The position numbers and the translations under genes were made by a program. 64,000 nt of DNA from Plazaster borealis. Lineage: Eukaryota; Echinodermata; Asteroidea; Forcipulatida; Labidiasteridae. A model generated the notes under the pieces. The model searched no databases and had not been told where the DNA came from. It saw nothing but the letters and a program-made list of their open reading frames with translations. The DNA lies in assembly GCA_021014325.1 (NCBI GenBank), contig CM037457.1, positions 7,608,721 through 7,672,720 on the forward strand, given 5' to 3'. Shown piece after piece: positions 1 to 11,624 of this stretch. Numbering within the stretch: the stretch's first letter is position 1; every line of letters begins with the position of its first letter.

Positions 1-905
1 TTAGGTTCCTTATAGATTCATGGATACTTCAACATTTAGTTTCCTTATCGATTCATGGATACTTCAACAGTTAGGTTCCTTATCGATACATGGATACTTC
101 AACAGTTAGGTTCCTTATCAATACATGGATACTTCAACATTTAGGTTCCTTATCGATTCATGGATACTTCAACATTTAGGTTCCTTATAGATTCATGGAT
201 ACTTCAACATTTAGTTTCCTTATCGATTCATGGATACTTCAACAGTTAGGTTCCTTATCGATACATGGATACTTCAACAGTTAGGTTCCTTATCAATACA
301 TGGATACTTCAACAGTTAGGTTCCTTATCGATTCATGGATACTTCAACATTTAGGTTCCTTATCGATTCATGGATACTTCAACATTTAGGTTCCTTATCG
401 ATTCATGGATACTTCAACAGTTAGGTTCCTTATCGATACTTGGATACTTCAACATTTAGGTTCCTTATCGATATATGGATACTTCAACAGTTAGGTTCCT
501 TATCGATTCATGGATATTTCAACAGTTAGGTTCCTTATCAATTCATGGATACTTCAACATTTAGGTTCGTTATCGATTCATGGATACTTCAACATTTAGG
601 TTCCTTATCGATTCATGGATACTTCAACATTTAGGCTCCTTATCGATTCATGGATACTTCAACATTTAGGTTCCTTATCGATTCATGGATACTTCAACAG
701 TTAGGTTCCTTATCGATACATGGATACTTCAACAGTTAGGTTCCTTATCGATATATGGATACTTCAACAGTTAGGTTCCTTATCAATACATGGATACTTC
801 AATATTTAGGTTCCTTATCGATACATGGATACTTCAACAGTTAGGTTCCTTATCAATACATGGATACTTCAACATTTAGGTTCCTTATTGAAACATGGAT
901 ACTCT
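1..905. repeat. 35-bp minisatellite in an AGA intron, about 26 copies
   Basis: The unit reads TTAGGTTCCTTATCGATTCA followed by TGGATACTTCAACAG, 35 bp. Copies are head to tail with single-base variants (TCGAT/TAGAT/TCAAT, ATTCA/ATACA, CAG/CAT). A distinctive pair of units at the start recurs 175 bp (five units) later, so the array grew in blocks. It is cut by the left edge. The last unit decays at about 905, and 906-1011 is ordinary intron up to the acceptor. Confidence 0.97.
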
Positions 906-1011
906 GCATACAGTTAGGTTTCTGTTATTGACGCTTTACATCTTGAACAGACTGTAACTTTTATACAGTTTTAGATAAGTGACATTATTATTGAATGATT
1001 TATTTCTGTAG

Positions 1012-1205
1012 AATGTTGTTCCAGATCCTCATTCATCATGTGGTCCATATGTACCAGACTCCAGCAATCAATTCAAACAGCAGCCAAGATATAACATGCA
1101 AGTTAACCAAGGTAACCATGACACCATTGGAATGATTGTAATAGATGAGGCTGGTAATATAGCTGGTGGAACAACAACAAATGGAGCTAATCATAAGGTA
1201 CCGGG
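1012..1205 (+). CDS. AGA: AGA exon with the alpha/beta cleavage site
   Basis: The acceptor is TTTCTGTAG just before 1012 and the donor is GTAAGC at 1206. The exon encodes [13 protein letters not shown], a variable linker, and [20 protein letters not shown], where the Thr of HDT is the nucleophile. It ends two bases into a Gly codon. Confidence 0.94.
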
Positions 1206-4200
1206 GTAAGCACAACTTTTCTCTTGCATAATAGTCTGACTGGCCTAACACAGATATTTAAAAAATATGGAGACCGCCAACATAGGGCTAGATAGCTCCA
1301 TTACGGGAATGTCCCATTCAGGAGAATTACCAAAGTCACACATCCTTTTTGTGTTTACCAAGTCACACCTCTTATCTCTTAATCCCTTTGCCAAACACAC
1401 AGTTTTAATCCTTTTTAACAGACTGCCAAGTGTATACAGCCGGCACTACTTTTTAACCAGTGAAGCGTGCAGATACTGGTCTCAGTATTTGAGGCCGTTT
1501 TATGAGTCCCAGTATGCACAATTGTAGCTCTTTCAAAATTAACCACAACCATGGAGCTATAAAATACAACTAACTTCAGGGGTGAAATAGACATCCGACA
1601 TACCGGGGCCAAATTTAGCCCCTGGGTGAGCAAAACAAGGATCGGCCCAGGGGCTGTCCTCCTGGGACTAGGGGCTTTTCCCGAATTACAACTTTCGAGT
1701 TAAAACAAATCGTTAACACACCACGCATGGGATCAAAAACATTGCGTCTTCAACACAGCATTTTGACTTCGCGCAATCACCCCGCAAAATAAACCCCCCA
1801 AAACAACAAAACAAAATCAAGAAAAACAAATCTTACATTATGCAGTAAAATACTCTTTTTGTTCATACAGGGTATCCTAATTTGGTCATTTTTGTAGAAT
1901 GAAGCCTACACATTCTGTAGTTTTTCGTAATCAAGCTACAGGGGTAGAAATAGACATCCGACATACCGGGGCCAAATTTAGCCCCTGGGTGAGCAAAAAA
2001 AGGACCGGCCCAGGAGCTATCCTCCTGGGACTAAGGGCTTTTCCCGAACTAATTTTTATAATTCAATATTGCACTGTTGCCCGGTCCCGGCAGCGCGCGC
2101 CCCGGCACCCACAAAAATCACGAAAACTACCAGCATGTATGAATCAACCAACGTTTTGGGTCGCCTGCAAAGTTTTTTAACATGCACACAATTTTCGAAG
2201 TGTTGGAAAAAAAACGGAAAAAAACCCACACGGAAGTGAAGTTTGTAAAATTGCGTTTTTGGACGATCTTTTCCCCTAATTTCTGCCCTTAATAATACTG
2301 TTTTCATCAACAGCAATTTTCATGGTTTCGTAATTTGAGGATCGGTTTTATAGAACTTTTTTTGCACCGAAATCTTCGTGATTTAAGATCGATCGACAAC
2401 GCACATTGGGAAAATTGTGTGGCGAGAGCGATGTGTTTATGAATACGAGGTTAACATTTTGCAACAGGAACAAGGTTAAAATTAGACTCCACCGCGCGTC
2501 TTTTGCCCCTGGAAATTCAAGTTGTGTGTTTCCCTTCTCGCCTTCATATTATTGTACGGAACATGGAGGAGAGAGCCAGACTAATAATAATGCATGCGCA
2601 GAACTGCCGTTCCCAATACTTCAATGATTCAGTCAGTGAACAGGCAACCCACCATACACGTACGTGTACAAAAGCAACAGTACGCTGGGCAAAAAAGTAG
2701 GCCGCATTTCACGTCACATAAGTCATTTAATTTTTGGGAACTCCATGAAAATATATAAAACATAGAGGGAAAAAGAACTGTAGGAGTGCAATCAAAATTG
2801 TCTTTACTCTTTTCCTCACTGTGGATAATTATTTTTTTATCATTTTCAACAACACACTACACAACAATATCCATGCGCACACATCGTGGAGGACGGACGT
2901 GGTCACACAAGTAAAATGTACGGAACGTTCTCGGCTCATACTTTATGTATTTTCATGATTGAAAGTTCAAAATATGATAACACTTTGTCAGTATCAACAA
3001 TGTACGATATATGAAGAAGAAGAAAACATACTTCAAATAGATATCTATTGGTTGCTATTTCACAGCCAGGCAGCCAGCTGAACAAGAAAGTGACTGTGCA
3101 GATTAACTTACGGATTAACTTACTAATCCAATTAGTTTCTTGACTCGGTAACTGGAATGTAAACACAAAAGGATGTGCTACTTTCCGAGTTTGGGGCTTC
3201 AAACTCGGAAAGTCTTGAATGGAGCATTCCCGTAATGAGTTGGTAGAGTGCACTTTAATCCGGAGGTCGTTGATTCAAATCCTGCTCTAGTCAATTTTTC
3301 TGTGCTCAAACCCAAATTATTTAATTTGTCCATTTAAACAATTATTAGAATTAAGAGTTAATTTTGCTTTGTCTTTTTTCTTCAGTCGTGTTGGGGATTC
3401 ACCAATAACTGGTTCAGGTTGTTACGTTGATAATGATGTAGGTGGTGCAGCTGCTACAGGTGATGGTGATGTCATGATGAGATTTCTTCCAAGGTATTGG
3501 AGTTTTGTAATGTATTGTTGCAACAATATTCTGCTGAATAATAACATAATGTAGGGAAACAAAATACCTGGCCTGGTATTACACTATTTTCTCCTTGGTT
3601 TTCAATAAGGTAATATTTTGAAAAGCTGTCTTTCGCTGATGAGCAAATTTTGTATTGGATATACATATATGACGCCAGTGAACAATTTCCCTTGTATAGC
3701 ATAGCAAAATACTACACAAAAAGTTGCTATTCAAAAAATTTGCTACTCAATGTTTAGTGTGCACAAGAAATTTTTCAGTCCAAATATATTGCTGTGCAAA
3801 ATTGCTGGATAAAATCATTCGCTGGACGCATTTGAATTAGTAGTAGTAATGTTAATTGCCTGTTTAAGCTTACTCCCACTGGTATTTTGGGTCTTGACCT
3901 ATGAAGTGAAATTGTGATTGTGAGGTAATGTCATCATTTGACATACCATCGTTTGTTGGTAATCACCGGCAAATTGTGTAGGAACATTGAATCTTGTACT
4001 TGAATTGAATGAAATTACTTCAATGAGCATGTTGAACCATAAGCAGCGGCTTATGAATTTATGTTCAGGTCTTCAATGAGCTCCGTGACTTATAGTAAGC
4101 TTCACCAATTTGGACTTAAATTGTAACGGCAAAGTTCTACAACTTCAATATATTTACAAAAATTCGAAATAATCGGGAAAAAACACAAACTGATTTCAGA

Positions 4201-7200
4201 TTCTCAATTCAGTTCTGTACTTGCCTCTGCAACACAAAAATTGTGTGCTCAACTCATTGGTCTGGTTTCTTACTCATTTGAACATACCAAACATGTTCTA
4301 CAAAAAGGGCACCACATTTTCCTCTGATGGCCTGCACACACTTGGTGCAGCTATTTTTTACTTATGAACGAATGTGTGAAGAGTTAGAGACTAGCTAAGC
4401 TTTCCTATGATGGATATTTATCAACAGCCAGTAAAAATACCACCGGACATCTTTCATTGATTTATTGCAGCGGCTAAAGTGTGTGAATGGGTCAAGGTGT
4501 GAAATTCATTACAAAAAGTCTCCCCTAGAATGGTTACAAATTTCAACATAATTGGAATTATTTTTATCGTTAATCCTACGATTGCCTTCATTACACTTCT
4601 TCTTGCGCTGCAGTAATCAAGCCCTTGGTTTCCTTCAAGATTCAGTTCTCTGCTCTTTAACCAATTTCCGGACTTCCAGCTTGCCACTTCTTCTTTACAA
4701 CTCAAGAAGCGGCCATGAAGTGGCTGTTCCTCCAATCTTGATGTCTTTCCTCTTTCTTTTCCCCTTGTGTACTCCTTCTGTCCAACTTCCTCTGACTTTG
4801 TGTACTTTTTTGCACAATTTCAGCAAGTTCTTCTTGGTGCTCCTGACATGATCTTACAAGCTCCTGTGCTCGATGTTGACACCGTCTGCCACACTCAGTA
4901 ACCCCCTTCAATCCTCTGACTTCAGAAGATAGAGTTTGCTGACATTTGTCCGCGAATGTAGCATATGCATGGTTACCAGTTTTCTTGTCCTCCTGTTAGT
5001 GACATCGAGATCTTCCTTAGTAAACTCAACAATACACATGTTTGTCAACCCTGCAAATCAAGGACTTCTTCATTGTTCTCCTATTTGTTTGACTTTTTCT
5101 TTTCCCTTTAAGACATCCCCATTGGTTTCAGACACGAATGTGAAGTGAGGACTTCCTCGCTCTGTCAAAATACCTGGATCCCTTTTGTTAAAATCCTTGG
5201 TTTCAACAGGTAGACAATACCCCATACACGCATACACTGCACGCAGCGATGCATGGCCCATAACAACAGAGAAAACTACTTCCTAAATTAAGGATTTTTG
5301 GTTGTTTTGCTCATAACTTGGTCAATTCTAAATGGATTTTGTTCATTCATAGGTAAGAACACGTCCTGGATCATAATCTATGCACAATAAAACTTTTACG
5401 ACCTTTAGATGAAAAATGAGAGAGCCTATTATGGATACACTACAGTACATGTGCATACATCCATATCATATACACATACATACAACATTGCATGAATTAT
5501 AGTAAGATCATTATCATCATTGTTGTTAAGCTGTGTACAAATTGTGCCTGCAGGAAGTCCAGGCTCTGTCACTCTTTTTTTAAACATGTAATTTCACAGG
5601 TTACATGGTGTATGGAAGTTTAGTTCAAGAACATTAAAGTCGAGTAACATATACATGTACTATCTTTGAGTCTGAGTACTTTGCTATCCGAGTGCAAGTA
5701 TGAGTACCTTCTGAATAGTACTCAAGTATTAGTCATTGGATATATTTTGAATACAAAGTACATATGCAAGATGATTTGTATCCTTACCCACTTTTCCTTT
5801 TTAGTTTGAGAGCTGTTGAGAACATGAATCAAGGTATGTGTCCAAGCAGTGCATGTGAACAGGCATTGGCACCAATTATTAAGTTTTATCCAGACTTCAG
5901 TGGGGCAGTAATTGCAGCAAGTAAGAAGGGAATACATGGTAAGTGTCACAACGTTTCTGTTTTCAGACCTGTGTGCATCTATTATCCATGTAAGCCCTAA
6001 ACCTAGACACTGTGAACACCTATTCTACTTAAAATGGTCTAGGCACATAAATTCACCTTAAATGTCTTATTAGTGAGTATTATTGGCTCAGACATGGTCA
6101 ACCTGCATTCATAAACACAGTGAGGAGTGACTAAACATGGCCTGAGCAATTTGAGTCAAAAGAGGGTGCTATCAGACGATTGCAAATTTCTCTTGGTAGG
6201 TCGTATATTTGGCTATGCAAGTTTGAAACTTGCATGCGATAATTTGTAAAATTAACTGAGCAAGTTTGAAACTTGTGCAAGGAGCTACTTAGTGCTCAAC
6301 ATGAATGGAGATTCAATGCAGAGTCACGGCAAGCTGAGGCTAAACTGTCGGATTTGTTCTCAACTTTTACATTTTTGTTGATGTTTTGAATGGAAAGGTA
6401 TTTAATAATGGGAATAAAAGAGTGGTGACTCAGTCTTAAACGGCCATTTAAAACCTTGCAGGGTTGTGGCCCTGCGATCGGGCCCTGTCCTTTATCATTT
6501 GGCCATATACCCGGTTTTGAACCGGTTTTAAACAGCTATTTAAGACAGACCTTGTTGCCACCCTTTTATTCCCTTCTTATAAAAAAAAAAAATGTTTGTT
6601 TTATTTTGTGAGTGAGGGAATTTGAAGATGACTGAGAGATCCTGTGCTACAAAATTCAGGCATTATGCAAATTGATCACTCTTTTGTTGATGATGGGTAC
6701 TGGTATGGACTTTATAACCAATGAGCTTTCAGATTGTTTCACATTCATTTTTGTTATAATTACCAGGGGGTAGAAGGAGTGTTGTGCAATCATTTGCAAT
6801 CGCGGTTTGGGTACACTCCATTTTTAAAAGAGGTGATTACCAAGAAAAAGAAAAACAGTTATTCTGTTGAAATTATCTCTCTATCAGCACTGAAAACATA
6901 ACAGTATAGGTTTTATGAGCATTTTCATTTGTTAAGAATGGAATAGTTTTATATAAAATGCGTACAAATATTACTGAACATTTTTCGTTGTCCTATTGCA
7001 GCTGCTTACGTGTGTAAATGTGGACAATTCAATACTAAACTTTTCACCTAAAATGGGTACAAATATTGACATAATTTAACAGATTTTATCGTTCATCCTC
7101 TGATTTTTTCTCTGAATGCAATTTTAAAGGATAGATCTTTCATTCCTGAAAGTTAAACAAAATCCCTTTGTACAGCATCTAGATATTTGACATTTTTATA

Positions 7201-7941
7201 GAATTTCTTTTTTAGAAAATGATTTTGATCACATGCCACGATCAAAATATTTGTCGTCAGTTGACAGACAGGAACATTTGCCATAGGTTATATTAATTCT
7301 AAGGCAATGTACACATCTTGAACAGATATATAATTCATTTATGCTAAATATATGTTGCTTATTAAATTATTAAATTACTGAAGCAGTAAGCAATGCAAAC
7401 AAAATCATTTACGAATGTTCTCTTGTGTAAACTATTAGTTTATTTACAACATTTGAGTATATTTAACCACCCTTAGATAAAATGGACTCGTCCAGGCAAA
7501 ACACTCAGTGGAGACGTACATGTGTATGTACATGTGTGTGTACAAATACTACCCCTGAACAACACCTTTGCACAATTAAATGGTTATTGGTTTTGTACGT
7601 TGAGCTTCAAACTGTCCGATAATTCCAAACCTATACTTGAGCTAACTATCATTTGATGATTTCCTCATAACTAAGGTCTTTAAGCAAATTTTAATTTTGC
7701 TGGTATATAAAAGCTATTTTTAAAAGAAAGAAGTCTGAGTAAAATGAACGCTGAATAAATATCTGTATTATATTTTCTTGACATACATGGTGATTCTGCA
7801 GCTGTAATACTAACGTATTGACTGTGCTTCATTACAGGGGCTGCTTGCTATGGATTTCCAAGCTTTCATTATTCAGTATATCATCCAGCACTTCAATCCC
7901 CCCAGGTTGAAGAAATTCCTTGCATGAAAAAGGTGAAGTAG
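1012..7941 (+). CDS. AGA: Aspartylglucosaminidase (N4-(beta-N-acetylglucosaminyl)-L-asparaginase), 3' half, four exons
   Basis: Lysosomal hydrolase that cleaves the bond between asparagine and N-acetylglucosamine when N-glycoproteins are degraded. Coding exons are 1012-1205, 3386-3493, 5805-5938 and 7838-7941. All internal borders are GT/AG, the reading phase carries through every junction, and the frame ends in TAG at 7939-7941. The product reads [13 protein letters not shown], then [34 protein letters not shown] and GAACYG, all in the order known for the family. The Thr of HDTIGM is the family's autoproteolysis site and catalytic nucleophile, so the beta subunit begins inside the first exon here. 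The N-terminal alpha-subunit exons lie to the left of the window. The gene is convergent with KIF3A; about 10 kb separates their stop codons. I see no frameshift or missing key residue. Confidence 0.95.
1579..2051 (+). repeat. Direct repeat pair, about 110 bp each (1579-1688 and 1941-2051)
   Basis: Both copies share AATAGACATCCGACATACC, GGGGCCAAATTTAGCCCCTG and CCTCCTGGGACTA, then GGGCTTTTCCCGAA. They are about 362 bp apart with several substitutions. They may be the two ends, or repeated internal modules, of one larger unclassified element. Confidence 0.8.
2280..2390 (+). repeat. Dispersed repeat copy (partner at 27408-27515)
   Basis: It begins CTGCCCTTAATAA and runs through CATGGTTTCGTAATTTGAGG to GCACCGAAATCTTCGTGATT. 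The same order of motifs, with substitutions, is seen in a KIF3A intron. The family is not recognised. Confidence 0.65.
3232..3345 (+). mobile_element. tRNA-derived SINE fragment (family B)
   Basis: It shows GTTGGTAGAGTGCA, then AATCCGGAGGTCGTTGATTC and AAATCCTGCTCTAGTCAATT, that is, box A-like and box B-like tRNA sequence followed by a CCCAAATTATTTAA tail. The same head or tail recurs at 51230-51310, 51422-51485 and 54640-54745. Confidence 0.6.
3386..3493 (+). CDS. AGA: AGA exon, substrate-pocket segment
   Basis: The acceptor is TTCTTCAG and the donor is GTATTG. The exon encodes [20 protein letters not shown] and [16 protein letters not shown]. The GRVGDSP and ATGDGD stretches are the family's binding-pocket signatures. 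The phase fits both neighbours. Confidence 0.94.
3494..5804 (+). other. AGA intron
   Basis: I recognise no exon here. At 5056-5245 there is a dispersed repeat whose second copy lies at 46863-47045. The 4454-4911 region has open frames on both strands but no conserved motif. Confidence 0.7.
5056..5245 (+). repeat. Dispersed repeat copy (partner at 46863-47045)
   Basis: The shared landmarks in order are CAAGGACTTCT, TTGTTCTCC, CCCCATTGGTTT, ACACGAA, GTGAGGAC, TCCTCG, GGATCCCTTTTGTTAAA and GGTTT. The family is not known to me. Confidence 0.7.
5805..5938 (+). CDS. AGA: AGA exon, C-terminal part of the beta subunit
   Basis: The acceptor is CCTTTTTAG and the donor is GTAAGT. The exon encodes [20 protein letters not shown] and then [19 protein letters not shown]. 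The length and the FSGAVI motif agree with the family. Confidence 0.92.
5939..7837 (+). other. AGA intron, nothing recognised
   Basis: This is AT-rich intron. The only local structure I see is two short CAAGTTTGAAACTTG palindromes at about 6219 and 6261. There is no exon or clear element. Confidence 0.7.
7838..7941 (+). CDS. AGA: AGA last coding exon
   Basis: The acceptor is TTCATTACAG. The exon encodes [17 protein letters not shown] and ends [11 protein letters not shown] before TAG. The final Cys sits where the family has its C-terminal disulphide Cys; the tail after it is a few residues longer than in mammals. Confidence 0.9.
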
Positions 7942-8435
7942 TTGCGTTACTGCTGACTGCTCATGTGTGCATCTGTATCTTCGTTGGCTGGAGATTGCTC
8001 CACATTACCTTGCAAACCCTCACTGGATATAAATGGGTCTCATAAATCAAATACAGCTTAAACATTTGGTTTTGATTATGGCTCCAACACTACACCCAAG
8101 TGATTATAACTATTTACTGAAGCAGAAGCAGAAACTCAATACAGGGGACCACTTTGTATTTGTCATGTTAGCAGTTTTTCCAATAGTTGTAATTTTGGTT
8201 AAGTACCTGAAATCACCCCAAAAGTGTTTCACTGTGTGAATATTCAGGCTTATGCAAGAAAAAGTCTGGGTTGATTCTTCTTCTTTTTTTCTTTTTAGTT
8301 TAGGGTTAGGGTTAGGTTAAATTTTCATAACATTTTTTAAGGAAAAGTTACCAAATTTTTCCGGGTATTATTTTATTGAAATTTGATGGTAATTAAAAAA
8401 AAGTTGAACAATTACAATAAAAGTACTCAGTTTTG
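7942..8435 (+). other. AGA 3' flank and probable 3' UTR
   Basis: Non-coding. It contains a short run of telomere-type TTAGGG units at 8299-8319 and an AATAAA at 8416-8421 that could serve as the AGA polyadenylation signal. The true cleavage site cannot be told from sequence alone. Confidence 0.5.
8299..8319 (+). repeat. Short interstitial telomere-like tract
   Basis: It reads TTAGGGTTAGGGTTAGG, two full TTAGGG units plus part of a third. It is too short to claim a telomere fusion. Confidence 0.6.
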
Positions 8436-9180
8436 AACAAGAGTTCAAAATAATTTTAGATTACAAGTGGATTAAAGTAAGTTTTGTTCTTTTTGGAGAA
8501 AAAGTGGAATGACTTCAACTGTGACTTGGCCAACCCTTGTTCATAAGCCATGGCCAGTACCCTTTGTTCCGCTTTGTATGGGGGGAAATGTGGCATAGCA
8601 TGGTGAGTGTTTACCATAGTTAGTTAGCTAATTAGCTTCATCGTAACGTCTTCAATCCTGCTAGCTGACTGTTTGGAACCATTCAAGTGCTCTGGATGTA
8701 CATACAATGTGTAGATGTATTCACCACATGATATCATATTAAGATGATAGATGAGTGGTCAGACAGAAGGATTAAAGAAATAACAACTTTATTAAGTTAT
8801 TGATAGTATTCCATTTAGTTTTCACGTTGTATTAATTTGTGTTATTTTATTCAACCAGTTAACGCCAGTTGTGAACCAGAAAACGGATGAATGATTGACC
8901 CGTATTTGTAAACACCTGGAAATGTTTTTGTTTTTTTGTATGAGGTCAAAGCCAAGTGACGTTTTAATATGCCTGGACATTCCATTGTGTAGCATACACC
9001 ATGCTACACCATGCTACGCCACATTTCCCCCCATACAAAGCAGAACAATTGGCCATGGCCTATGGACAAGGGTTGGCCAAGTCACAGTTGAAGTTATTCC
9101 ACTTTTTGTCCTTACTTTGTGTAGTCAGGATTCATTGTGACAACAATGTTCTCAAAAGCAAATTATTTTGAAAGTTCTGA
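8436..9180. mobile_element. Foldback element with arms of about 105 bp
   Basis: The left arm (8500-8606) contains GACTTCAACTGTGACTTGGC and TTTGTATGGGGGGAAATGTG. The right arm (9007-9115) carries the reverse complement with a few changes. Weaker complementarity, such as TTCAAAATAATTT against AAATTATTTTGAA, extends outwards to about 8440 and 9180. The 400-bp centre does not pair. No transposase frame is present, so it is a non-autonomous foldback or MITE type. Confidence 0.8.
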
Positions 9181-9752
9181 AAAATTAATACCAGCGTGAA
9201 GTGGTTAAATATATAAATTTTGTAGAATGCTATTGAGTAGAAAGTCTTTTCTGGCCATGTACAAATTTGATTGACAGCCTCAGGGTTCAAAAAGTCTACT
9301 TTCTACTCTTAGGCCCCCCCAAAAATTGTTTGTCCTCATCCTTCTGACTGACCGTCATTTGCATCGCGATCAAAAAAGGTGTGATTTTTTTCAAAAAGGT
9401 TTTTTGTTTTGTTTTGTTTTTTCAAAATGTTCATAACAAATGGACCTACCAACCTACCGATCCTACCTTTTTATGACCCTCTATGGACAAACAAACATTT
9501 TTGTTTGGCCTTATCACCTAATCAATGATGGAGTTGGTGTCTTTGACACGCTAAAATGGCCTTTGTAGATTTGTAAATAGGTTTTATTTGGTGGTTGTAT
9601 TTTTTGTACTCGGATCAGTGACATAGGCCTATATAAATGTTGAAGAAGAGATAAAACAATAATATATTCTGCTGTGGGGGTTTATAGAGAAAATCAAGCT
9701 TATAAATGATGGAAAATGTGATCAAATCAACACTTAAAAATAATGCTGCAAC
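9181..9752. other. Intergenic, nothing recognised
   Basis: AT-rich sequence with homopolymer runs and no coherent frame or repeat that I can name. Confidence 0.6.
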
Positions 9753-10220
9753 TAAAGCCGTGTTCGCACTGGACTTAATTTGGGCAAACTAACCGAGCCA
9801 ATGGGCAAACTAACCAAAATGGGTAACTTACCCATTTCAAGTCCAGTGCGAACAGCCTGGGTAACTTTCCTCACAGGTAACTTACCCACGCCGCGTGGGT
9901 AGTTTAACCGAGCCAAAGGTGCCCAGGAAGATTGACCAGGTCAGTTTAACCGAGCCAGAAAATCCAGTGCGGACGCGACGTCTCGGTTAAATTTTCCATC
10001 ACCCGGTCGAATGACCACAGGTCACATCAGCCAGTGACCTTTCACCAGCCTCTCTGATATTGTTTTGGAGCCAGCATGGTTAGTTCACCCGTGGTCTTGG
10101 CAATTTTACCCGCGTCAATTAAATCCAAGTGCGGACGGTGGGAAGATTAACCCATCGGAATGTTACCTGGCGTCATGGTAAAGTTACTCAAAACGTTTAT
10201 CCAGTGCGAACACGGCTTTA
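9753..10220. mobile_element. MITE with TAAAGCCGTGTTCGCAC terminal inverted repeats
   Basis: The left end TAAAGCCGTGTTCGCACTGG is matched by its reverse complement ending at 10220. The outermost TA on each side is compatible with a TA target duplication. Inside are repeated phrases such as AACCGAGCCA and GGGTAACTT on both strands. There is no open frame, so it is non-autonomous. Confidence 0.85.
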
Positions 10221-11229
10221 GAGGAACTTTGTGGAACAGACTTGCAATTTAAGGCAACTATTGGTAGAAATAAGCTCAAGCTTTTATAATGTAATAAAAA
10301 GTATCTTGGAGAGGTTAAGCATTCTGATTGTTTGAAACCGAGTAAAAATGATGTTCGGACCAGAGAACTAACTAGATCTAATAATAGAGATGCCAAAACT
10401 TTGACAAAGATAAGCAATTCATCTTTTTTGTACCAAACAATTGTTTTTTAAATGTAAATTTATTAAGATTTCTTCAAAGCTCACTGAGTCCAAAACTAAG
10501 TCATTTTAACAGAGTTTTTCACAATATAAGTTTAGATGACTTGAAATTTGATATAAAAATGGAGTCAACTAAAGGAAAAATCAAAACAAAAACTAAAAGA
10601 AAAAAATTAATACATAATAACATTCAGAACTAAAACAACTAAAAAAATAACTTAAAACCCCAAAAATTATTTTAAATAAACCAACACAATGTGGTGTTCT
10701 GAAGGACGTGAAAGCTTTGTCTCAACTGTTGTACAGTTAAATTAACTTAAGTTAAATTCTTCACCGATAATCCAGAACTTTTCCTCAGAGTCTTAAAACT
10801 CAAAAGAGTAACGGTGACTATTGATAATTCCTCTCATGAATTGAGTACCTTGTTGTGGTTGCTGGCTTCAACATGTCAAATTGATGTAGGATCATTCTCA
10901 ATGTGCACTACAGTTCAACTTGTTATCAAACTGCTACATTTGGAGCACTATTCCAACTATTTATTACAGATATTAGTCCAAAAGATTGATTAAATCACAA
11001 TTATCAGTTAAACTTTAAGTTTTTTTGATTTAATTCCACATACACAAAAGAAGAATTTAGCCTAGTCTACCTGCCAGAGAAACAAGGTCAAGAAACAGAA
11101 TAGCAGAGTTGGAAGAAGTGTAATTATAACCTTAAACAGTTTTACATGCACATTTTGTAGATGATTCAGTGGAACTAGATTGTTGAACTGTGATGCTAGA
11201 GTACCAGATGACATCCTATACCCTTCGGA
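10221..11229. other. Intergenic, nothing recognised
   Basis: AT-rich sequence with no recognisable gene. The short minus-strand frame at 10184-10417 overlaps the MITE end and has no known motif. Confidence 0.6.
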
Positions 11230-11624
11230 AAAATGAGACTACAAATTATAATGGCAGGGAAACCGAAATTTGGTCAACTACATCCTTTTCGCATACCCTC
11301 TAAATGGAACCCCCTACTACCTGTAATACAAACTTAGAATCTTACACTGAAGGTACATTGGAGAAAATGTCCAAAATCAAAATAGAAAATGTGGCATCGA
11401 ATATCACCAAAGCAGAACACATTGCTCTTACACGCTTTAAGAAAAATCACACCATTGTCATAAAACAATTTGACAACAGCTGTGGTGTATGTGCCTTTGA
11501 ACAGTTCAGACTATATATATGAAGGGTGGAGGCAATTAGCCGGGCCACATTATGAGGTTGTTGAGGGACAAGAAGGCCGATTATCAGTGGTTAAACTATT
11601 TCTGTGACGTCACTCTATTGTTCA

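Larger units (their letters stand above)
1206..3385 (+). other. AGA intron carrying repeat copies
   Basis: There is no coding exon here. It contains a duplicated block of about 110 bp (1579-1688 and 1941-2051), a stretch at 2280-2390 that is also found at 27408-27515, a 14-bp-stem hairpin near 3180-3213, and a tRNA-derived SINE piece at 3232-3345. Short open frames at 1899-2180, 2406-2700 and 2936-3253 show no recognisable protein. Confidence 0.8.

Noticed and set aside
8299..8319. Telomere or chromosome-fusion scar
   Set aside because: Only about two and a half TTAGGG units; such short tracts arise by chance.
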